From positions 3,849,001-3,913,000 of the forward strand of contig CP050293.1 of NCBI GenBank assembly GCA_014189435.1: 64,000 nucleotides of DNA, given 5' to 3'. The translations under genes were made by a program, and so were the position numbers. Shown here one piece after another: positions 9,283-19,738 of this stretch (position 1 is its first letter; every line of letters begins with the position of its first letter). Source of the stretch: Mesorhizobium loti. GTDB lineage: Bacteria > Pseudomonadota > Alphaproteobacteria > Rhizobiales > Rhizobiaceae. The notes below the pieces were generated by a model. That model saw only the letters and a list, made by a program, of their open reading frames with translations. It did not search any database and was not told the DNA's origin.

Positions 9283-9873
9283 TCAGCCGCGCTTCAGCAG
9301 CGTCCACACAGCCGGCACCAGGCTTGCCGCGAGCGCCACCTTGATCAGGTCACCGACGATGAACGGCACGACGCCGAACTGCCACGACTTTTCCGGGCCG
9401 ATCAGCAGCGCCAGCCAGGCGAAGCCCATCGCCATCATGATGACTTCGGCAACCAGCATGGCGTTGAAAAGCTTGATCGGATGGCGATCCCAGCCGCGAT
9501 CGGCGGCCCAGCCGACGATTGCCGCCATGACCACGAAGCCGGCGAGATAACCGCCGGTCGAGCCGAGCATGTAGGCAATGCCGATGCCCTTTTCAGGGGT
9601 GCTCTGGAAGACCGGGAAGCCCATGGCGCCCTCCGCCATGTAGAGCAGCAGGGTGGCGACGCCGAGACGCATGCCGAAGGCGGCGGCGATCAGCATGACG
9701 GCCAGCGTCTGCATCGAAATGTCGACCGGCCCGAGCATCACCTTGGTCTTGGCCGACAGGGTCAGCACCAGCGTTCCGGCGATCGCCAGGAAAAGCTGCG
9801 TTGCCAGCCGCGCCGCGGCATTTTGCGGCAAAGCCAGAGAAACAAGCGGACGCATCGTAGTTGCAATTGCCAT
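9283..9873 (-). CDS. bioY: Biotin transporter BioY
   Basis: A 196-residue integral membrane protein of the BioY family, the substrate-binding S component of energy-coupling-factor biotin uptake. About six membrane segments are visible. Family features include MLGPVDISMQTLAVMLIAAAFG, LLYMAEGAMGFPVF and MLGSTGGYLAGF. No bioM or bioN gene is next to it, so it either works alone, as some rhizobial BioY proteins are proposed to, or uses a shared energising module. It is divergent from the MBL-fold hydrolase gene and is followed by a good terminator hairpin, so it is probably monocistronic. Confidence 0.93.
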   Translation of the reverse strand: MAIATTMRPLVSLALPQNAAARLATQLFLAIAGTLVLTLSAKTKVMLGPVDISMQTLAVMLIAAAFGMRLGVATLLLYMAEGAMGFPVFQSTPEKGIGIAYMLGSTGGYLAGFVVMAAIVGWAADRGWDRHPIKLFNAMLVAEVIMMAMGFAWLALLIGPEKSWQFGVVPFIVGDLIKVALAASLVPAVWTLLKRG

Positions 9874-9997
9874 GGTATTTCCCCATTCCGATTACCGCTA
9901 TCTGATGTTCGCGGCCTCACATCCTCCTATATTGGCTTGCGTGTTATGCGGCAATCGGTTTTGCCGTTTCCTGAAACAAGGCACCGATGCATCCGCC

Positions 9998-10906
9998 ATG
10001 GCACTCAAATTCGATACCGGCTTCGACCCCCTTTATGGCCAGGGGGTAAGCGTCGCACCCGATATCCAGCGCATCACGGCTCGCAATCCGAGCCCCTTCA
10101 CCTTTCACGGCACCAACAGCTACATCGTTGGCCGCGATACGCTGGCGGTGATCGATCCAGGGCCGAATGACGAGGCGCATCTGCAGACCCTGCTCGACGT
10201 GATCGCGGGCCGGCCGGTCAGCCATATCTTCGTCAGCCACACGCACCGTGACCACTCCCCGCTGGCGGCCCGGCTGAAGGAGCGCACCGGCGCCGCCGTG
10301 CTGGCAGAGGGGCCGCACCGGCCGGCAAGGCCTTTGCATATCGGCGAGACCAATGCGCTCGACGCCAGCGCTGACATGGCTTTCGTCCCCGATATCGTCC
10401 TGCCGGACGACGAGGTGGTCGACGGCGACGGCTGGTCGATCAGGACGGTTCTGACCCCGGGCCACACCGCCAATCATGCGGCCTTCGCGCTGGAAGGAAC
10501 CGGCATCCTGTTTTCCGCCGATCATGTCATGGCTTGGGCAACCTCCGTCGTCGCCCCGCCGGATGGGGCGATGGCCGACTACATGGCCTCGCTGGACCGG
10601 CTGATCGAACGCGGGGATCGCCTGCTGCTGCCCGGACATGGCGGGCCGGTGACGGCACCGCGCGCTTTCATGCGCGGACTGAAGACGCATCGCAAAATGC
10701 GCGAGCGCGCCATCCTAGAGCGGGTCAGAGAGGGCGACCGGACGATCGTGGACATGGTCAAGGCGATCTACAGGGACACCGACCCGCGGCTGCATGGCGC
10801 CGCCGGATTGTCGGTGCTTGCCCATCTCGAGGATCTGGTGGCGCGCGGCATGGTATCGACAGAGGCCGCCCCGGCCATCGACGGAGTTTTCACACCTTCT
10901 GGCTAA
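9998..10906 (+). CDS. MBL-fold metallo-hydrolase (LACTB2-like)
   Basis: A 302-residue metallo-beta-lactamase-fold hydrolase. The metal-binding H-x-H-x-D-H is in VSHTHRDHSPL, the later histidine in TPGHTANHAAF, the bridging aspartate in LFSADHVMAW, and a final histidine in LLPGHGGPV. The C-terminal 50 residues (REGDRTIVDMVKAIYRD) form the winged-helix-like tail found in the LACTB2/RNase-Z-like hydrolase branch. I start at ATG 9998 because the longer open frame lacks a convincing start. The substrate is unknown; relatives include endoribonucleases and thioester hydrolases. It is divergent from bioY and convergent with the phosphorylase-like gene. Confidence 0.88.
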   Translation: MALKFDTGFDPLYGQGVSVAPDIQRITARNPSPFTFHGTNSYIVGRDTLAVIDPGPNDEAHLQTLLDVIAGRPVSHIFVSHTHRDHSPLAARLKERTGAAVLAEGPHRPARPLHIGETNALDASADMAFVPDIVLPDDEVVDGDGWSIRTVLTPGHTANHAAFALEGTGILFSADHVMAWATSVVAPPDGAMADYMASLDRLIERGDRLLLPGHGGPVTAPRAFMRGLKTHRKMRERAILERVREGDRTIVDMVKAIYRDTDPRLHGAAGLSVLAHLEDLVARGMVSTEAAPAIDGVFTPSG

Positions 10907-10929
10907 CCCCACGAGCACTGCCTGATGCC

Positions 10930-11850
10930 TCAAAAGCGGCTGGAGCGCTCTTCCGGTTGAGGCGACTTCAAACCGTGGCAGGAGCATTCCGGATTGACCG
11001 GAAGCCGTGCCGCAGTCTCCAGCGCGACCCGTGAGGCCGTCATGGAGAGGCTCGGCAACACGTCCTCCTGCAGCAATTTCTGGCGATTGCGGTCCATGTA
11101 ATCGTTGAATCCGGCGGTTACGAATGCCAAGGGCACGAAGCATGCACCGATCTCGCGCGACAAGGTCGCCTCTGGGGCGATCGAATGGTTGAGCACATCC
11201 GCCCCCATGCTTCGAAACGCCAGAGCTTCGGCGGGAGTTGTCAGTCGCGGCCCGTAACAGTGGGCAGCGACCAACTGTTGTTCGATGCCATGGACGCGGC
11301 ATTCGGCAGGCCAATGGCGCCGGGCGGTCTCGGCCAACAATGCCGCACATCTGGGACATACGATCTGCTTGCCCGAGCAGTCGAAGCTCTGGCGGCCAGG
11401 CAGCAGTGAAAACGGGGTCTGCGACAGTTCGATGATATCGGCGTTCACCACCATGTCTCCGGGCTGGATCGCCTTGTTGACAGCGCCGATGGTTGAGCAG
11501 GCCAGAACTTGCCTTACACCCGCCTGCATCAAGACCCAGAACGCGCGGCGATGGCAGGAATGGTCGATATGGTCGCGCGGATTGCCGTGCGAATACATGC
11601 ACAAGGCACGTTTCGCTTTGCCTTCGGCTGTAATCGATGCATCGAACTCGAGAAGCTTCCAGTTGTCGGAACGACCGAAAGGCGTTTCAAAACTCATGTC
11701 GCGCCGCAAGGTGCGCACGCCCTCGAATTCGACATCTTCCGGGAAGGCAAGCCCCCAGTTTGCCGAGCCGGTGATGATGGCCAACCCTACCTGAGGTATG
11801 TCCGTTGATTGATCCGCCGGACCATCGGCTGCGTGATGATTTGTAGGCAT
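10930..11850 (-). CDS. Nucleoside phosphorylase family protein (MTAP/PNP-like)
   Basis: A 306-residue protein resembling 5'-methylthioadenosine or purine nucleoside phosphorylases, which split a nucleoside with phosphate into base and ribose-1-phosphate. It shows the N-terminal LAIITGSANWGL, CSTIGAVNKAIQPGDMVVNAD (the base/ribose loop region), CYGPRLTTPAEALAFRSMGA and a C-terminal NHSIAPEATLSREIGACFVP stretch. Parts usually strongly conserved (RHGRGH, GMS) are altered to GNPRDHIDH and NHS, so specificity is likely shifted. ATG 11850 lies 14 bases after the permease stop, making it the last gene of the ABC importer operon. That suggests the importer brings in a nucleoside-like compound (inference). 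Confidence 0.75.
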   Translation of the reverse strand: MPTNHHAADGPADQSTDIPQVGLAIITGSANWGLAFPEDVEFEGVRTLRRDMSFETPFGRSDNWKLLEFDASITAEGKAKRALCMYSHGNPRDHIDHSCHRRAFWVLMQAGVRQVLACSTIGAVNKAIQPGDMVVNADIIELSQTPFSLLPGRQSFDCSGKQIVCPRCAALLAETARRHWPAECRVHGIEQQLVAAHCYGPRLTTPAEALAFRSMGADVLNHSIAPEATLSREIGACFVPLAFVTAGFNDYMDRNRQKLLQEDVLPSLSMTASRVALETAARLPVNPECSCHGLKSPQPEERSSRF

Positions 11851-11864
11851 GTTTCCAGTCTCGG

Positions 11865-12656
11865 TCAGGATTTTTGGCGAAGGGTCACAATCAGGACCAC
11901 GGCCACGACGATGACGGTCCACAATGTCGAGATCGCCGCAATGGTCGGATCGATCTGATCGCGCAGCGACAGGAACATAAGCTTCGGCAACGTGCTGTTT
12001 TGACCGCTGGCGACGAAGATCGAAATCACGGACTCGTCGAGCGAAGTCAGGAACGCCATCAGTGTCGCCGACAACAGACTGATCTGAAGTTGCGGGACAA
12101 TTATTCCGCCAATGGCTCTCGCCCAGTTTGCGCCGAGGCTGCGCGCCGCCTGAACCTGGTTCCAGTCAAAGCGGGCCAGAGCGGGCAACAGCACAATGCA
12201 CGCGACCGGAATGGCCAGCACCACATGCCCGACCAGTACACCGAACAGCGTTCCGACCAGACGTTGCGCCGCCAGAACAAAGAACAGACCGATCGCCAGC
12301 AGGATGCCCGGCACGATGGACGGGGTGAGCAGAACGCCCTGAATGGCTACGGCGGCTTTTCCGCCGAGCCTGTTCATCGAGATGCAGGCCAGCAGCCCCA
12401 GGGGCACAGCGATCATCGCCGTCAATGTCCCGAGGATCAGGCTCGTCCTGAGTGCGGCCATCCATGTCGCCGAGCCGAAGAAAGCCTCGTACCAGCGCAA
12501 CGAGTATGCGCGTGGTGGGAACTCGAGAAGATTGGACGACGAAAAGGAGAGTGGGACGACGACCAGCGTCGGCAGCATCAGGAACGCCATTACGAGCGCG
12601 CAAAAGCTCCACAGGAGGATGCGGGCCAGCCTGTTGTCTGGATAGGCTTCAAGCAT
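11865..12656 (-). CDS. ABC transporter permease (PotC-like)
   Basis: Inner-membrane permease of a spermidine/putrescine/thiamine-type importer, with six predicted helices. The EAA loop that docks on the ATPase reads LARFDWNQVQAARSLGANWA. SLDESVISIFVASG is typical of the second permease of this family. I prefer the ATG at 12656, which overlaps the upstream permease stop by eight bases; an ATG at 12683 in the same frame is also possible. It partners with the permease just upstream, the ATPase and the binding protein. Confidence 0.88.
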   Translation of the reverse strand: MLEAYPDNRLARILLWSFCALVMAFLMLPTLVVVPLSFSSSNLLEFPPRAYSLRWYEAFFGSATWMAALRTSLILGTLTAMIAVPLGLLACISMNRLGGKAAVAIQGVLLTPSIVPGILLAIGLFFVLAAQRLVGTLFGVLVGHVVLAIPVACIVLLPALARFDWNQVQAARSLGANWARAIGGIIVPQLQISLLSATLMAFLTSLDESVISIFVASGQNSTLPKLMFLSLRDQIDPTIAAISTLWTVIVVAVVLIVTLRQKS

Positions 12657-13536
12657 GGGCTGTACCGACTTTGTGCCCTGCAATCAGCCGCCGCGCCGCC
12701 AGGAACATCACACCGATCAGCGCCATGAGAACGAGCAGCAGAATACCAAGGACGCTCGCCGACCCCCAATCCTGAAAGGTCGACAGCGTGCGCTCGATCC
12801 GGATGGAGAGAGGATTTACCTTGCCGCCGCCAAGCACCGCTGGCGTGATGAAGAAACCTATCGTGTAGATGAAGACGATGATCGAACCCGAGAAGATGCC
12901 GCCGGCAGAAAGAGGTAGAATGACCGTGCGGATCGTTTGCCCGAGAGTGGCGCCCATGCTCGCTGACGCGCGGACGAGGTTTGCGTCGATATCGCGCATC
13001 GCGGCATAAACGGGCAGCAGGAAGAGCGGCAGCATGTAGTGAACCATGCCGATGAGCGTTCCGGTGAAGTTGTAGACCAGCGGCAATGGCTCCGTTGTAA
13101 GGCCTGAGCCGGTCAAAGCCGCGTTGATCAAGCCATCGCGCCGCAACAGCACGAGCCAGCCATAGGTGCGCACCAGAATGGAAGTCCACAACGGCAGCAT
13201 GACGAAGGCCATCAGCAAATTGGCCGCTCTTGGTCTGGCGCTGGCCAGGGCGAGCGCCAGGGGGGTGCCGAGAAGAATGCAGAACGCCAGCGTCCCAAAG
13301 GACAGCTCAACGGTTGTCACGAGTGCCGACCATGTCAGTCCGCTCGAAAGCACCTTCTCGTAGTTGCCGACGGTGTACTCGCCCCCCGTGGTCAGGAAGG
13401 ATTGCCGGATGATCCATAAGATTGGCAGTATCGCCGCCAACCCAACGATGAACAGTGCAGGCAGTGAAAGCGAGAGGAAGAAGTGCCGCTCGCGTCGAGC
13501 GTCTGCCGCGAGCGCAATATCTGCGATGACGGTCAT
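12649..13536 (-). CDS. ABC transporter permease (PotB-like)
   Basis: First permease of the importer, 295 residues with six predicted helices. A short cytoplasmic N-terminus precedes FLSLSLPALFIVGLAAILP. The EAA loop is DANLVRASASMGATLGQTIR, the likely contact with the ATPase's Q-loop region. The ATG at 13536 overlaps the ATPase stop by four bases (ATGA), which fixes the start. Proteins of this group import polyamines, thiamine, iron or small organic phosphates; the sequence does not show which. Confidence 0.88.
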   Translation of the reverse strand: MTVIADIALAADARRERHFFLSLSLPALFIVGLAAILPILWIIRQSFLTTGGEYTVGNYEKVLSSGLTWSALVTTVELSFGTLAFCILLGTPLALALASARPRAANLLMAFVMLPLWTSILVRTYGWLVLLRRDGLINAALTGSGLTTEPLPLVYNFTGTLIGMVHYMLPLFLLPVYAAMRDIDANLVRASASMGATLGQTIRTVILPLSAGGIFSGSIIVFIYTIGFFITPAVLGGGKVNPLSIRIERTLSTFQDWGSASVLGILLLVLMALIGVMFLAARRLIAGHKVGTAHA

Positions 13537-14573
13537 GCTCCTGCTCCGGGTATCGCGTGAGCTTTCGCTGCTGGTGCGTATGCGGTCACCCGCTGACCTG
13601 TGGCAAGCTCCGCGCATCCGCTGGCCAGTGCTGCCGGAATGCAGACAAGGATATCTTGCCCGCCGTCAAGCGCCAGCGTCAAAAGCCAGTTCTCGCCGCG
13701 AAACGCCTTGGCGCGCAGCGTTCCCTCAAGCGCCACCCCGTCTCGCCCGACGAGCTTCGCATCAAGATGGAAGCTTTCCGCGCGGATCATCAGAGCTTCG
13801 GGTGACGCATCGGCGCCGTCTATTCTGCGCACCGCGCCTGGGGCCACGATGTTGGCCTCACCCATGAACTCGGCGACGAAGCGGGTGGATGGACGATCAT
13901 AGATCCGCTGTGGCGTGTCGATCTGCTGAATGCGGCCGGAATTCATCACTGCAACCCGGTCTGACATAATCAGTGCTTCACGCTGGTCATGGGTCACGTA
14001 GATTGTGGTGATCCCAAGATCATCATGCAGACGCCGGATCTCGTACTGCATGGTTTCGCGCAGATTCTTGTCGAGCGCCGATAGCGGCTCGTCCATCAGC
14101 ATCACGCGTGGCTCGAAGACGATCGCCCGCGCCAACGCTACCCGCTGGCGCTGTCCGCCGGACAATGCGGCAATGTCGCGCTCTGCCAGACCGTCCAGCT
14201 TCACGCGGGCCAAGGCGTCAAGCGCCCGCTGACGGGCCTCCGCTTTCGGCACCTTGCGCAGCGCCAACGGATACTCCACATTTGCCAGGACGTTCATGTG
14301 AGGGAACAAGGCGTAGTTCTGGAACACTATGCCGATGTCCCGCTTGTTGGGGGCCAGGCGGGTGATGTCCCGATCGTCCAACAAGAGCCTACCGGAATCG
14401 GGCCGGACAAACCCGGCCAGAGTCATGAGCAGCGTGGTCTTGCCGGATCCGGATGGCCCGAGCAGCGTGAGGAATTCGCCAGCCTGAATGTCGAGCGAGA
14501 CATCGTCCAGCGCGACGTACGACCCATAGGTCTTGCGCACGCTGTCGATGGTGATCGGGAGCGACTTCATCAT
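13533..14573 (-). CDS. ABC transporter ATP-binding protein (PotA-like)
   Basis: A 346-residue ATPase powering the importer. Walker A is GPSGSGKTT, the Q-loop lies in GIVFQNYALFPHMNV, the ABC signature is LSGGQRQRVALARA, Walker B is VMLMDEPLSALD, and the switch histidine is in IYVTHDQ. The C-terminal 100 residues form a TOBE-like domain (VAPGAVRRIDG onward), as in polyamine and Fe3+ importers. It is encoded between the binding-protein gene upstream and the permease, coupled to the latter by ATGA. Confidence 0.93.
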   Translation of the reverse strand: MMKSLPITIDSVRKTYGSYVALDDVSLDIQAGEFLTLLGPSGSGKTTLLMTLAGFVRPDSGRLLLDDRDITRLAPNKRDIGIVFQNYALFPHMNVLANVEYPLALRKVPKAEARQRALDALARVKLDGLAERDIAALSGGQRQRVALARAIVFEPRVMLMDEPLSALDKNLRETMQYEIRRLHDDLGITTIYVTHDQREALIMSDRVAVMNSGRIQQIDTPQRIYDRPSTRFVAEFMGEANIVAPGAVRRIDGADASPEALMIRAESFHLDAKLVGRDGVALEGTLRAKAFRGENWLLTLALDGGQDILVCIPAALASGCAELATGQRVTAYAPAAKAHAIPGAGA

Positions 14574-14597
14574 GTGCTTCAGCTTCGTAGCTGAGAC

Positions 14598-15641
14598 TCA
14601 GCGGTTCATCATTTCATCGAAGGCCTTTTGGGCGGCCTCGCCGTTCTTGACCCACCAGTCCGCATTCGAGAACACCGAAGTGCCGGCATTTTCAGGCGCG
14701 GTCGCCAGGGTCTTCAGACGGTCCCCGGGAATAAGGCCACCCTCATAGCCGGCAGGATTGACCGGGCCATAGGCGATGAAGTCGGTCAGCTTCGCCACGC
14801 GCGCGGGCTGTGTCATCGCCGCGATGAGCTTCATGGCTGCTTCCTTGTTCGGCGCTCCCTTCGGCACCGCCAGGCAGTCCGTGCCGATGACCGAACCCTT
14901 GAACGTGTAGTCAACCGTGCCGCCATCGGCTTTCACGGTCTGCGCCCGGCCGTTCCAGGTAACGACCAGATCCGCCTCGCCGTCTTTCAGCAACTGAGCC
15001 GACTGCGCTCCCGAGGTCCACCAGACCGAGACATTCGGTTTGATCGCTTCAAGCCGCTTGATGGCACGCTCCAAGCCGTCCGCCGTGCTGAGCGTGGGAT
15101 AGACGTCCGCCGGCGCCACGCCATCGGAGAGCAGCGCGATTTCGATCAGGTCCTGCGCATTGGCGCGCAGGGCGCGACGGCCCGGAAATTTGGCAACATC
15201 CCAGAACTCGGCCCAGGTCTTCGGCGGATTCTCGCCATAGGTCTTGGTGTTCCACGACATGACGGTGCCATAGGAGTCGAACGGATAGCAGTAGTCGGAC
15301 TTCGCGCCAGCGGGCACGGAGTTGGGATCGATGATCTTGTAGTCGAGCGGCTCCAGCAGCGACTGCGCGGCAGCCTGCGCGCCTTCCGGCGAGCCGAGAT
15401 GGATGATGTCGGTGGTGATCGCACCCGAAGTGACCTGCATCTTCAGCGCGGCCAGGCCGTCGCTTTGCGTCTCCTCGCGGACATCAAAGCCGAGCTCTTT
15501 TGCAGCGGGGGCCCACATGGCCTCCTTAATGGCGTTGCCATAGTCGCCGCCCGCGGTGGTGATGGTGACTGTCTGGGCATAGACGGGCAAGGCAGCCGAG
15601 ACCGCGATCGCTGCCAGGGAAATGCGTAGTAAACGGGACAT
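14598..15641 (-). CDS. ABC transporter periplasmic substrate-binding protein (PotD-like)
   Basis: A 347-residue secreted binding protein, first gene of the importer operon. MSRLLRISLAAIAVSAALPV ending in YAQ is a clear Sec signal peptide. The mature part follows the family-1 extracellular binding protein plan (TITTAGGDYGNAIKEAMW near the N-terminus, SYGTVMSWNTKTYGENPP at mid-length, DWWVKNGEAAQKAFDEMM at the end). ATG 15641 has a strong GGAGGAG site seven bases before it, which decides against the longer open frame. Transcription should start in the 212-bp gap shared with the lacI-type gene, where a perfect palindrome lies. Confidence 0.9.
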   Translation of the reverse strand: MSRLLRISLAAIAVSAALPVYAQTVTITTAGGDYGNAIKEAMWAPAAKELGFDVREETQSDGLAALKMQVTSGAITTDIIHLGSPEGAQAAAQSLLEPLDYKIIDPNSVPAGAKSDYCYPFDSYGTVMSWNTKTYGENPPKTWAEFWDVAKFPGRRALRANAQDLIEIALLSDGVAPADVYPTLSTADGLERAIKRLEAIKPNVSVWWTSGAQSAQLLKDGEADLVVTWNGRAQTVKADGGTVDYTFKGSVIGTDCLAVPKGAPNKEAAMKLIAAMTQPARVAKLTDFIAYGPVNPAGYEGGLIPGDRLKTLATAPENAGTSVFSNADWWVKNGEAAQKAFDEMMNR

Positions 15642-15693
15642 AGTTTCTCCTCCTCCAGATTCATCAAAACGCCAATAAGATCGGCTTTTTGTT

Positions 15694-15711
15694 AATCGTA
15701 ACGTTACGATT
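15694..15711. promoter_or_regulatory. Perfect 18-bp palindrome, probable LacI-family operator
   Basis: AATCGTAACGTTACGATT reads the same on both strands and has the central CG typical of LacI/GalR operators. It lies in the gap between the divergent importer operon (start 15641) and the LacI-type regulator gene (start 15854), 53 bases before the importer start. A related half-site (CGTTGCGAT) at 15801-15809 differs by one base from the right arm. Binding by the adjacent regulator is inferred. Confidence 0.7.
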
Positions 15712-15853
15712 GCTGAAAACAATCCGCGAGTCAAGCTGGTGCCAGGCAGGTTCGTTCGGTTCGGTGAGCCTGGGTTTGACCCTCGGATCGAATCCGGTAA
15801 CGTTGCGATGCCCAGCAAGATCAGCCGGCGCTCTCGCAAATGAGTCGGGCGAT

Positions 15854-16852
15854 ATGGCCAATCTAAAACAGATCGCGGCGGAACTTTCCCTTTCGGTGAC
15901 CACGGTGTCCCGTGCTCTGAAGGATGGGCCGGAAGTGCTGCCCTCGACCATAGCCCGCGTCAAGGAGGCGGCGAAGCGGGTCGGCTATGTCCCAAATCAT
16001 CATGGTCGCGCGCTGAAAACCGGACGAACCCTGACGCTGACGGCAGTGCTCCCAATGGAGACACGCGACTACCTTTCCGATCTGTTGAAGCTTCCTTTGA
16101 TCGAAGGCATGACGCTGGCGGCGCGGCAGGCGGGTTATAGTCTGTCCATCTATTCCACCACGCCCGACGACGATCCAGTCGAGAGCGTGCAGCGGCAGCT
16201 TCAGGCGCGCAGCACAGACGGACTGATCATCACGCGCCTGGTGTCGGCTGATCCGCGCGTCAAGCTGCTGCTGGACGAACGCATGCCATTCGTCGCGTTT
16301 GGAAGAACCGATCTGGATACCGCGTATCCTTATGTCGATATCGACAATGAACAGATTGCCTACGAGGCGACCCGACGGCTCATGGACAAGGGCTGTCGAC
16401 GCATTGCGCTGCAACTTCTCGTTCCGAAGGATCAGGCGAGCGCCATGCGTCTTTCTGGGTATGGAAGGGCAATGGCCGAGGCCGGTATTCCGATCGACCA
16501 ATCGCTGATCGGTCATGGCATGTTCACCATGGAATCGAGCGCGGCCTGGTTCGATCGCCTGCTGGCGTCGTCAGATCCGCCGACGGGTCTGGCGTGCGCC
16601 AACGAACTGGGCCTTCTGGGAGCGTTACACGCTCTCGGCAAGCGGGGTCTTGAGCCTGGCCGTGACGTCCACATCGTCACTCGTGACAGCACGCGGCTTG
16701 CACGCTTCCTGCCGGCGAAGATTGGAGTTCATTTTGTGGACATGGCGAGTGTCGGACGCAAACTTGTCGAGGTTCTGGAGAGCCGGATCGCCAATCCGCA
16801 GGGGCCGGTGGCGACGATCTTGCTGCAGGGTAGATATGAGCCTGCCGAATAA
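15854..16852 (+). CDS. LacI-family transcriptional regulator
   Basis: A 332-residue repressor-type protein. The N-terminal helix-turn-helix (LKQIAAELSLSVTTVSRAL) is followed by the hinge region VGYVPNHHGRALKTGRT and a periplasmic-binding-protein-like ligand domain (residues about 60-330). The ATG at 15854 puts the helix-turn-helix at residue 3, as is usual. It diverges from the ABC importer operon across a palindrome of the LacI operator type, so it probably represses the importer and its phosphorylase-like gene until a ligand binds. The ligand is unknown; a purine-like or sugar-like compound would fit the operon content. Confidence 0.92.
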   Translation: MANLKQIAAELSLSVTTVSRALKDGPEVLPSTIARVKEAAKRVGYVPNHHGRALKTGRTLTLTAVLPMETRDYLSDLLKLPLIEGMTLAARQAGYSLSIYSTTPDDDPVESVQRQLQARSTDGLIITRLVSADPRVKLLLDERMPFVAFGRTDLDTAYPYVDIDNEQIAYEATRRLMDKGCRRIALQLLVPKDQASAMRLSGYGRAMAEAGIPIDQSLIGHGMFTMESSAAWFDRLLASSDPPTGLACANELGLLGALHALGKRGLEPGRDVHIVTRDSTRLARFLPAKIGVHFVDMASVGRKLVEVLESRIANPQGPVATILLQGRYEPAE

Positions 16853-16922
16853 GTCCCTTGGCAGACTCAAGCCGCATTTCCGCGGCGCGGGCAAATCCGC
16901 CTGGACGCAGACCGTCTGCACA

Positions 16923-17708
16923 TCACTCGGTCGGGGCCGCGCCGACCTGGCCGGCAACCTCCTGGTCGAGTTCCGCCAGGAAATCGGTGATGCGCGCGGC
17001 ATTGTCGCCGAGGTCGGAGCGGCCGTATCGCGAAGCTGACCGCATATCGACGATGACCGTATCGCCATCGTCGGTCACGCGGATCGCCACATCGGCGGGA
17101 AGGCCGAGCACAAAGCCCTTGGCGACCGCGGTGATGGTCACGTCGCTTTGCCCGGCGAGGTCGGGATAGGGTTCCGAGAGATCCCAGTTGCGCCGGTCGA
17201 GGACGGTTTCAACGGCATTGACGACAGTCTCGAACGGCAGGTCGTAGCTGCGTGCGCTGACCAGCGGATAGCTGTCGGTCTGCAGCCTCTGTTCGCCAGG
17301 CGTCGACGGGGAGAGCACGTTCATGTCCTTGGTCCGGTCGCTCACGTCGAGTGCCGGCGGTTCGTCGAAATCCGTCGAGATATCCCTGAGCGGCGGATAG
17401 ATCGTCGCCCAGTAGGCGGCAACGCCATAGGGCGCGAGCACCAGCAGTGCCAAGAGCGCGCCGACCGTCAGGTCGCGACCGCCGCGGTCGCCGAAGTTCC
17501 ACAGCCGCGAAAAGGCGAACCCGGCAAACAACAGCGCCAGAGCCGCCAGCAGCGCGACGATGCCCAGCACCCACAGGAAGACCGGCGTTTCGACGAGATC
17601 GAAGCGATGGCCGACGAAGACCGTCAGCAGCAGCACCAACGAAAAAGCGGCCGTGCGGCGCGACCATCCGGCCGCCTTCGACGTTTGCCGTTCGGGAATA
17701 CTAACCAT
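16923..17708 (-). CDS. DUF1499 domain membrane protein
   Basis: A 261-residue protein. The N-terminal 120 residues hold three hydrophobic segments (AAFSLVLLLTVFVGHRF, VLGIVALLAALALLFAG, LALLVLAPYGVAAYWA). The rest is a periplasmic or cytoplasmic DUF1499 domain with SARSYDLPFETVVNAVETVL and DMRSASRYGRSDLGDNAARI, the family's most conserved stretches. Its function is unknown. ATG 17708 is chosen over a GTG at 17741. The gene is convergent with the regulator gene and its promoter side adjoins a repeat element. Confidence 0.82.
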   Translation of the reverse strand: MVSIPERQTSKAAGWSRRTAAFSLVLLLTVFVGHRFDLVETPVFLWVLGIVALLAALALLFAGFAFSRLWNFGDRGGRDLTVGALLALLVLAPYGVAAYWATIYPPLRDISTDFDEPPALDVSDRTKDMNVLSPSTPGEQRLQTDSYPLVSARSYDLPFETVVNAVETVLDRRNWDLSEPYPDLAGQSDVTITAVAKGFVLGLPADVAIRVTDDGDTVIVDMRSASRYGRSDLGDNAARITDFLAELDQEVAGQVGAAPTE

Positions 17709-17743
17709 TGTTTTCTGTGCTGCCCCAACCCGAACGGACACTT

Positions 17744-17871
17744 AGAGCAGTTCACCGTTTCACGGAAACGGCGAACCGTTCTAACTCTTTGTTTTGACGC
17801 AATTCCCAAGGGAAAGCGCTAAGCGCTTTTCCCGGGAAAACCGTTTCACACTTTTCCTGGAATTGCTCTAG
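17744..17871. repeat. Intergenic inverted-repeat element
   Basis: A 128-bp block begins AGAGCAGTTC and ends GAATTGCTCT, so its ends are inverted repeats. Inside are several shorter palindromic pieces (ACCGTTTC/GAAACGG, GGGAAAGCGCTAAGCGCTTTTCCC, with an AGCGCT-type centre). It fills the gap between DUF1499 and the acyl-CoA ligase gene. I recall similar AGAGCAATTCC-type elements as abundant in Mesorhizobium and Rhizobium genomes; whole-genome copy number would confirm it. Confidence 0.65.
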
Positions 17872-17914
17872 TGCCTTTTTGCGATGGCATGAAGCCGAAA
17901 CACGCACCATCCCG

Positions 17915-19543
<1,629 letters not shown>

Positions 19544-19738
19544 TCGGTCCTCCCTCACGCTTTTGCGTCGTGCTTTTCGGGCCATTGTGGAGCGAACGGG
19601 CGGATTGTCCAGTCACCCCGCACGGCCGAGCGCTGCATTGATCGACATGACAGGGACAACCGCCACAATCCGGCCATCGTCGGCGTTAAGTTTCGTTAAC
19701 GGGCAAAGGGGTGCGATTGGCGACTGAAAGAGGTTCGC

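Noticed and set aside
11285..11794. Plus-strand ORF opposite the phosphorylase-like gene
   Set aside because: Antisense shadow without motifs.
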